NCBI RefSeq assembly: GCF_030272615.1
Contig: NC_081412.1
Location: 688,950,083 to 689,014,082 of the forward strand
Source of the DNA: Cryptomeria japonica
Lineage: Eukaryota > Streptophyta > Pinopsida > Cupressales > Cupressaceae
Direction: 5' to 3'
Length of the DNA stretch: 64,000 nucleotides
Shown: positions 59,499 to 64,000 of the stretch, piece after piece
Numbering within the stretch: the stretch's first letter is position 1
Layout: every line of letters begins with the position of its first letter
Notes under the pieces: generated by a model
Databases searched by the model: none
What the model was told of the DNA's origin: nothing
The model's input: only the letters and a program-made list of their open reading frames with translations
Translations under genes and position numbers: made by a program

Positions 59499-61011
59499 AT
59501 GCAACATAATGTGTTGTCTTGAAGGTTTCTTGTGTAGGTCCTCAACGAATGTGGTAGGTCCAATGCTACCGATGCTATGTAATAAGCCTAAGGCTCCAAG
59601 GTGTGTATACTTGGTCAAAAGCCTTGTATGGGCATTTTATTTATATTTTTGGTGTCTAGGGGTCCTAGAGGTTTTGTGTGTCCACTTTGTAACCTTTGGT
59701 GTGAAGGAAAGTGTGTGATGTAATAATTTGTCCAAAGTTGCCATGTTGTCATACGCAATTTTGCAAAAAAATGAGTTGTGGTTGTCCAATGGCTAGTTGG
59801 TTGCACTTGTACATTGGGAGATGGTTAGAAGGATTCCTTGGCCTTATTTAATCTTGGGGAATGATTCCCAAAGGTTAGATAGAGACTTTGAATCAAATTT
59901 ATGCTTCCTACAATTCTGCAACTGTCATTTTTATTGCATTTTCTTGTGTTCTTGGATTTGGTATGGATTTGTGTGGACATATAGAAGGGTAATGTATTGA
60001 ATAGGTTGTAACAGTGAATCACATTTCATTTGATGTAGGTTTGAGGTCTTGAAGCTCTTTGGTTGAGGAGTAATTGAATTTTCTTTCTCGTTGCCTCGAA
60101 GAAACCCCAAAAATCAGGGTTTGGATGCAAAAGGTGCCATTATTCAACATTCCTCAATGGGAATAGAATGAAACCTTGTGGAATGTTGGTTCACCATGTA
60201 TACTAACTATTTTTATTAGTTTTGGAAGCAGGAGATTCCACCTTGCTCTTTTGGAGTGATGCCCAACACTTGACATTACCCATGTGGCAAGTCTGTGCAG
60301 TGAAGGATTGATTGAATCCTTGGTGCAGTGGAAAAAAAAGTGGTAAAAAATTGCATCAAGGGGACCCTTAGGCATGTGCAGACCTTCTCCAAAATCCCTA
60401 ACTTCATTCCCATTTGACTGGTGGAGGTTTTGAGACCTAAAACCTCTATACCGGCTAACTAGGCCAAAATAGGCACAATAGGGTTTGAACACGTGCACTC
60501 AAAACCCAGATGAAAAAGTTTGAAATACTTTAGAGGGTCCAAATGGGTGTCTTAATATAAAAAAATTTCAAGGGTTTTTTTGGAGAGGTTGGTAGATAAA
60601 GAGGAAAAATCCCAAACAAAGGCCTAATTGCTTATAGCCCTATTTCCTAGGTCACTAAGAACAAAAGGGACAAAGGGCTTGGAAGAAGAGACCCAAGAGG
60701 TCTAATTCAATGAAAATACCATGTAAAACATTTTCAAACACCACACATGACATATTACACCATTTGATCAAAAGGTCCTTTGGCAAGGGGCTTGGGGTTG
60801 TGAGGTGTCTTGGTTTAGGGGTTGAGTACATAGGAGTAAGAGTCTCCTTGTGATACCAAGTTATCCCGAGTGGATTGATCCTTGGGAAGTATCAAGGACA
60901 ATCTTTAGAACCTTTGGAAGGTTAGAGGTATTGGACCATTGGATGGTGCCAAGTGCTAACCCATAGAAGAAGCCAAGGAAATTGCTCATTAATTCCAAAC
61001 CCTCTGCATCA
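59448..61011 (+). repeat. 3' LTR of chromovirus
   Basis: 1,564 bp, same termini as the 5' LTR, and preceded by the purine run TCTAGGGGAG. Confidence 0.96.
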
Positions 61012-61713
61012 TCCATAAAGGCATCTCTTGTCTCCACACCTCTCAAAGTTCATGAGGTAGAGATATTCCATAAAGTAAATTGGGAAGAGAAAAAGGAATA
61101 TAAAATTCCTTGGGGGGAGGGGGGCGGGAGGAGGAATAAAAATTCCAAAATAAGAGGATGTGTGGGAAGACTAAATGGATAAAGGAATTAAAAAATTCCT
61201 TGGGAAGAGGATGCATAGGGAGATTCAAAGAATTTAAATTTTTTTGAACAGATCAAGGTGATTAGGGATGTTCAAATGATTAAGGGGATTGATTAGGTGG
61301 CTTAATGTGTGATTAGAGAGCAAGTGGGAAAGTTAGGAGGACTGGGCATGAGGAGAGAGAATGAGTGGAGGAATATGAAATTGAGGAATAATGATAAGTA
61401 TGATTAAGGAAGAATTAATTAGGCTAAGTGGAGATTAGGGAAAGTGATTTGTAGAAATCAATTTAGTTGGGTTAATTAATTAAAATTAATTAACTAAGTG
61501 GGTTTTAGAAGAAATAATGGTTGAGGTGACTTTAGAAGAATGGGAAAATAATTAATTTATTGATAAATTAATAATTGGACTATAGTGATAAGATTGATTA
61601 AATTTGATTTAATTAAACTTAAGAAGAAGAGAATTAACATAATTAAACTAGTTAATTATGTTGACGAGCTTAAATTAATTAAATATTAATTTAATTAATT
61701 TTAGGTGTCTACA
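61012..61713 (-). repeat. LTR end of another minus-strand Tat-like element
   Basis: AT-rich sequence ending TTTTAGGTGTCTACA at 61713, the same terminus as the outer Tat LTR. The left part is missing on this side. The chromovirus probably inserted into this LTR, whose other part would be the LTR-like sequence before 52571. That link is inference. Confidence 0.65.
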
Positions 61714-61728
61714 TTTTTCCCCTCTTTG
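61714..61728 (-). promoter_or_regulatory. Polypurine tract beside the LTR
   Basis: In sense it reads CAAAGAGGGGAAAAA directly before TGTAGACACC. The layout equals that at 6960-6979 of the inner element. Confidence 0.75.
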
Positions 61729-63762
61729 ATATAGTGTCATGAAGTGATGTTATATCAAAGAAGAATAAAACATAGTAGATGGAAATAATAAATACTAGTA
61801 GCATGATGCCCCAGTCATAGGTGAAATGAGGAAGGATGACGAGGAGGTAGTGGTATGCCCCCTCAAGAAGACATGTAGGTTCTAAGAACATGGGTGTGTT
61901 CTTGAAATGGATAGGAGGACTCGATAATGAAAAGATGAAGATGATGAAAGGGGAGTGAATGAATAAATTGGAGTCTCCAAGATAAATGGGTGAAATGGGA
62001 TGTATGAATGAAATGAAGTGGATTATATTTCTTGTTGTGTAGATGTGGAGAGAAAACCTAGTTTTGATATTGCCATAGATTATCCACACCATTGATTATA
62101 GGAATTAGGATGTTGTGAATATCTAAGGCGTGGACTAGACTCTCAAACAATAGGTATCTCAATGCACATAGGTTCGCAAACATCAATGATGATGTAAATG
62201 TGAGATTGCATGATCATACAAGAGAAACCATCAAACATGCCATACCACAAAAATAATGCCCCATTATACACCAACCAAGACATGCCGAGATATAGGATGA
62301 TCAAGACAACCCTGAACAGGTATAGTCCTAGGACACAAGATAAAAAAAGTCAGAGCGAAAAGCTCAATCATGACATCTCTTGCCAAGAGTGGGACATGGA
62401 TTTGGTTAGGCTGCCAAACATGGGAAGGATACATCTCAATGGGAAGAAAGATGGATTTGGATAAACTGCCAAACATGGGATGGGCAGGGTACAAATAGAT
62501 TGATAGATGTGAGAGACAAGATGGTGTGCGAGATCTCTACATGAGAGGATTACCTCTTGGATTTGGTTAATGCAATATGGATGGGTGTTTGGATTACATG
62601 TGAGTTAGTATAATCTCAGATAGATGGGAAAAACTCAGTGTGATGGGGGTCATAAATGGATTGGATAAAATGGGAGGGGGATTGAATAGGATTGGATGGG
62701 ATGGGGACTATGATATGATATGATATGATGGGATTGGTTTGTGGATATAGAATAAATGGAGGGGGACCAATGACAAGGGAGAACCAAGGCTTGGTAAGAG
62801 GATGGATTTCTTAGATAGGGGGTGAAGGGATTAACTAGATGGATGGTGATAGGATATGGAGGACTAAAATATGGAGGATAGGTGGAATGGGGATCCAAGA
62901 ACTATGTTGCAAAGGAGGAAAATGCCCCAATTAAGGCTAGAAGGATGGTGAATAAAGATGTGTGGGATTGAAGTATAATGTGTGGCGGATATGAATGGAG
63001 GAGGAATTTGAGCTTGCATTTTCCCAAAGCATGCGTACACATTATTTTTTCCCTAGCATGATCAAGACCAAAGGTAGGAATGAGGGATATGAGATGGAGG
63101 ATATGGATAGGATAGTCAATACCAAAGATAGAAAAGGAGGATGGAATTAGATAGGATGTGGATAGAGGATAATGGATATGGGTAATGTAGATGGTAGGGT
63201 AGCATGGATGAAGCTTTCCCCCAAGTGTAGAGTGCAAGAAGATGGGGGAACTACACATGATGCTTGTTTCAAGCATCTAGTTCTGTGCATAGTATATATG
63301 CTATAATAGAGCGAGAAGGATAAGAGATGCGAGATGAATTGGGATTGACTTGGTAAATGGGCTGGGATGGGAGAAATGGATAGGTGGAATTTGGATAATT
63401 TTGAGACATGTATGAGCTAGATGTGGATGGTTGATAGGGTGATCCATGAACTTCCATGAGCATTTTAATCATAGCAAGCTTTGAAGTTTGGATGTGGATT
63501 TTGGGTAGCCATGTAACCTCAAAATTCTAAGAATGGGGGGATAAGTTGGGATTGGATAGACTTGATAGAAGAAAATGAGATGATGCTAGATGGAGATGAG
63601 GACTAGGACTTAGCAACCTTAGATTGGATTGATGGATTGATTTGATTTTCTTGGCTCGGGTTGAATTTGATTAGATTGGATTGGTCCTTGTGGTAGGGCA
63701 AGATTGATTTGGATTAAAATGAAACCTTAGCCCTTGGATTAGGACTTAAGTGAGGCATGAAA
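61729..63762 (-). other. Internal 3' region of the right-hand Tat-like element
   Basis: Purine-rich plus strand with many GGATGGGAT/GGATATGG words. ORFs on either strand are low in complexity and match nothing I recognise. No pol sequence has been reached by the window end. Confidence 0.5.
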
Positions 63763-64000
63763 GGATCCAAATGATTAAACCTTCTTCTACTTAGGGTGGA
63801 CTTGCGTGCCTAAGGAAAATAGGGCAAAGGCTCCGAATGATTAAGCCTTCTTCTACTTAGGGTGGACTTGCGTGCCTAAGAAAAATATGGCAAAGGGATC
63901 CAAATAATTAAGCCTTCTTCTACTTAGGGTGGACTTGCGTGCCTAAGAAAAATAGGGCAAAAGGATCCAAATGATTAATCCTTCTCCTACTTAGGGTGGA
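63763..64000. repeat. 67-bp tandem repeat running off the window
   Basis: Units start at 63763, 63829, 63896 and 63963 with GGATCCAAATGATTAA or a variant, followed by CCTTCTTCTACTTAGGGTGG and ACTTGCGTGCCTAAG. The period is 66-67 bp, and the last unit is cut by the window edge. Confidence 0.95.

Larger units (their letters stand above)
52571..61011 (+). mobile_element. Chromovirus-type Ty3/gypsy element, decayed
   Basis: LTRs 52571-54136 and 59448-61011 (both TGGTGCAGGGGCAC...CTCTGCATCA) flank 5.3 kb with gag, protease, RT-RNase H, integrase and a C-terminal chromodomain. The primer site is TGGTATCAGAGC (54140-54151). A purine run (CTAGGGGAG) abuts the 3' LTR. The first ~235 bases of the LTRs differ by roughly 6%, so it is older than the inner Tat element. 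Flanks GCTAT and TCCAT match at only three of five bases. Many stops, two frameshifts and an internal RT duplication make it inactive. Confidence 0.95.

Noticed and set aside
60154-60498. ORFs in the chromovirus LTRs (also 45027-45383 and 53122-53499)
   Set aside because: The same minus-strand frame occurs in all three LTR copies simply because they are copies. No domain is seen, and stops differ between them.
52566-61016. A target site duplication for the chromovirus
   Set aside because: Flanks are GCTAT and TCCAT, only three of five bases alike. It may have decayed, but I cannot claim it.

Overview
This is nuclear DNA from a seed plant. It holds one intact split gene with canonical GT-AG introns in a region otherwise made of nested LTR retrotransposons and their relics. 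Heavy nesting, long LTRs and AT-rich spacers suggest a large, repeat-rich genome. A gymnosperm is plausible, but that is inference. No bacterial, plastid or mitochondrial genes, tRNA, rRNA or CRISPR array were seen.

Left third (1-26785): an old Ty3/gypsy element of the Tat type lies on the minus strand. Its upstream LTR is 25564-26785, its primer site is next to it, and its gag, protease/G-patch, RT-RNase H and integrase are broken by stops and frameshifts. A second, younger Tat element (5331-18012, minus strand) has jumped into its pol gene. It has two similar ~1.64 kb LTRs and a perfect 5-bp target duplication (CTACG). The younger element has a long pol ORF but no recognisable Gag capsid or zinc knuckle. 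Between pol and its downstream LTR it carries a three-exon gene on the opposite strand for a plant-mobile-domain (PMD) protein. Every in-frame stop in this element can be explained by a C-to-T change.

Middle (26786-34250): the one functional gene is an ER BiP (HSP70 lumenal binding protein, 8 coding exons, 665 codons). A plant UPR-element-like motif, a G-box core and a TATA box lie upstream, and the protein ends in HEEL instead of the usual HDEL. Downstream lie short tandem duplications.

Right half (34960-64000): Copia LTR relics with a 688-bp tandem duplication come first, then a Copia LTR with its primer site and a gag stub. A 5.03-kb tandem segmental duplication follows (40534-45566 and 45567-~53680). 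Its second copy was later hit by two insertions that look like solo LTRs (46704-47727 and 50137-52183), each with a 5-bp target duplication. The duplication ends inside the 5' LTR of a plus-strand chromovirus (52571-61011) with gag, protease, RT-RNase H, integrase and chromodomain, all decayed. To its right is the LTR end and polypurine tract of another minus-strand Tat-like element, which runs off the window through a 67-bp tandem repeat.

The most unusual items are the antisense PMD gene inside a gag-less Tat element, the HEEL-ending BiP, and the datable series of duplication, insertion and LTR excision.
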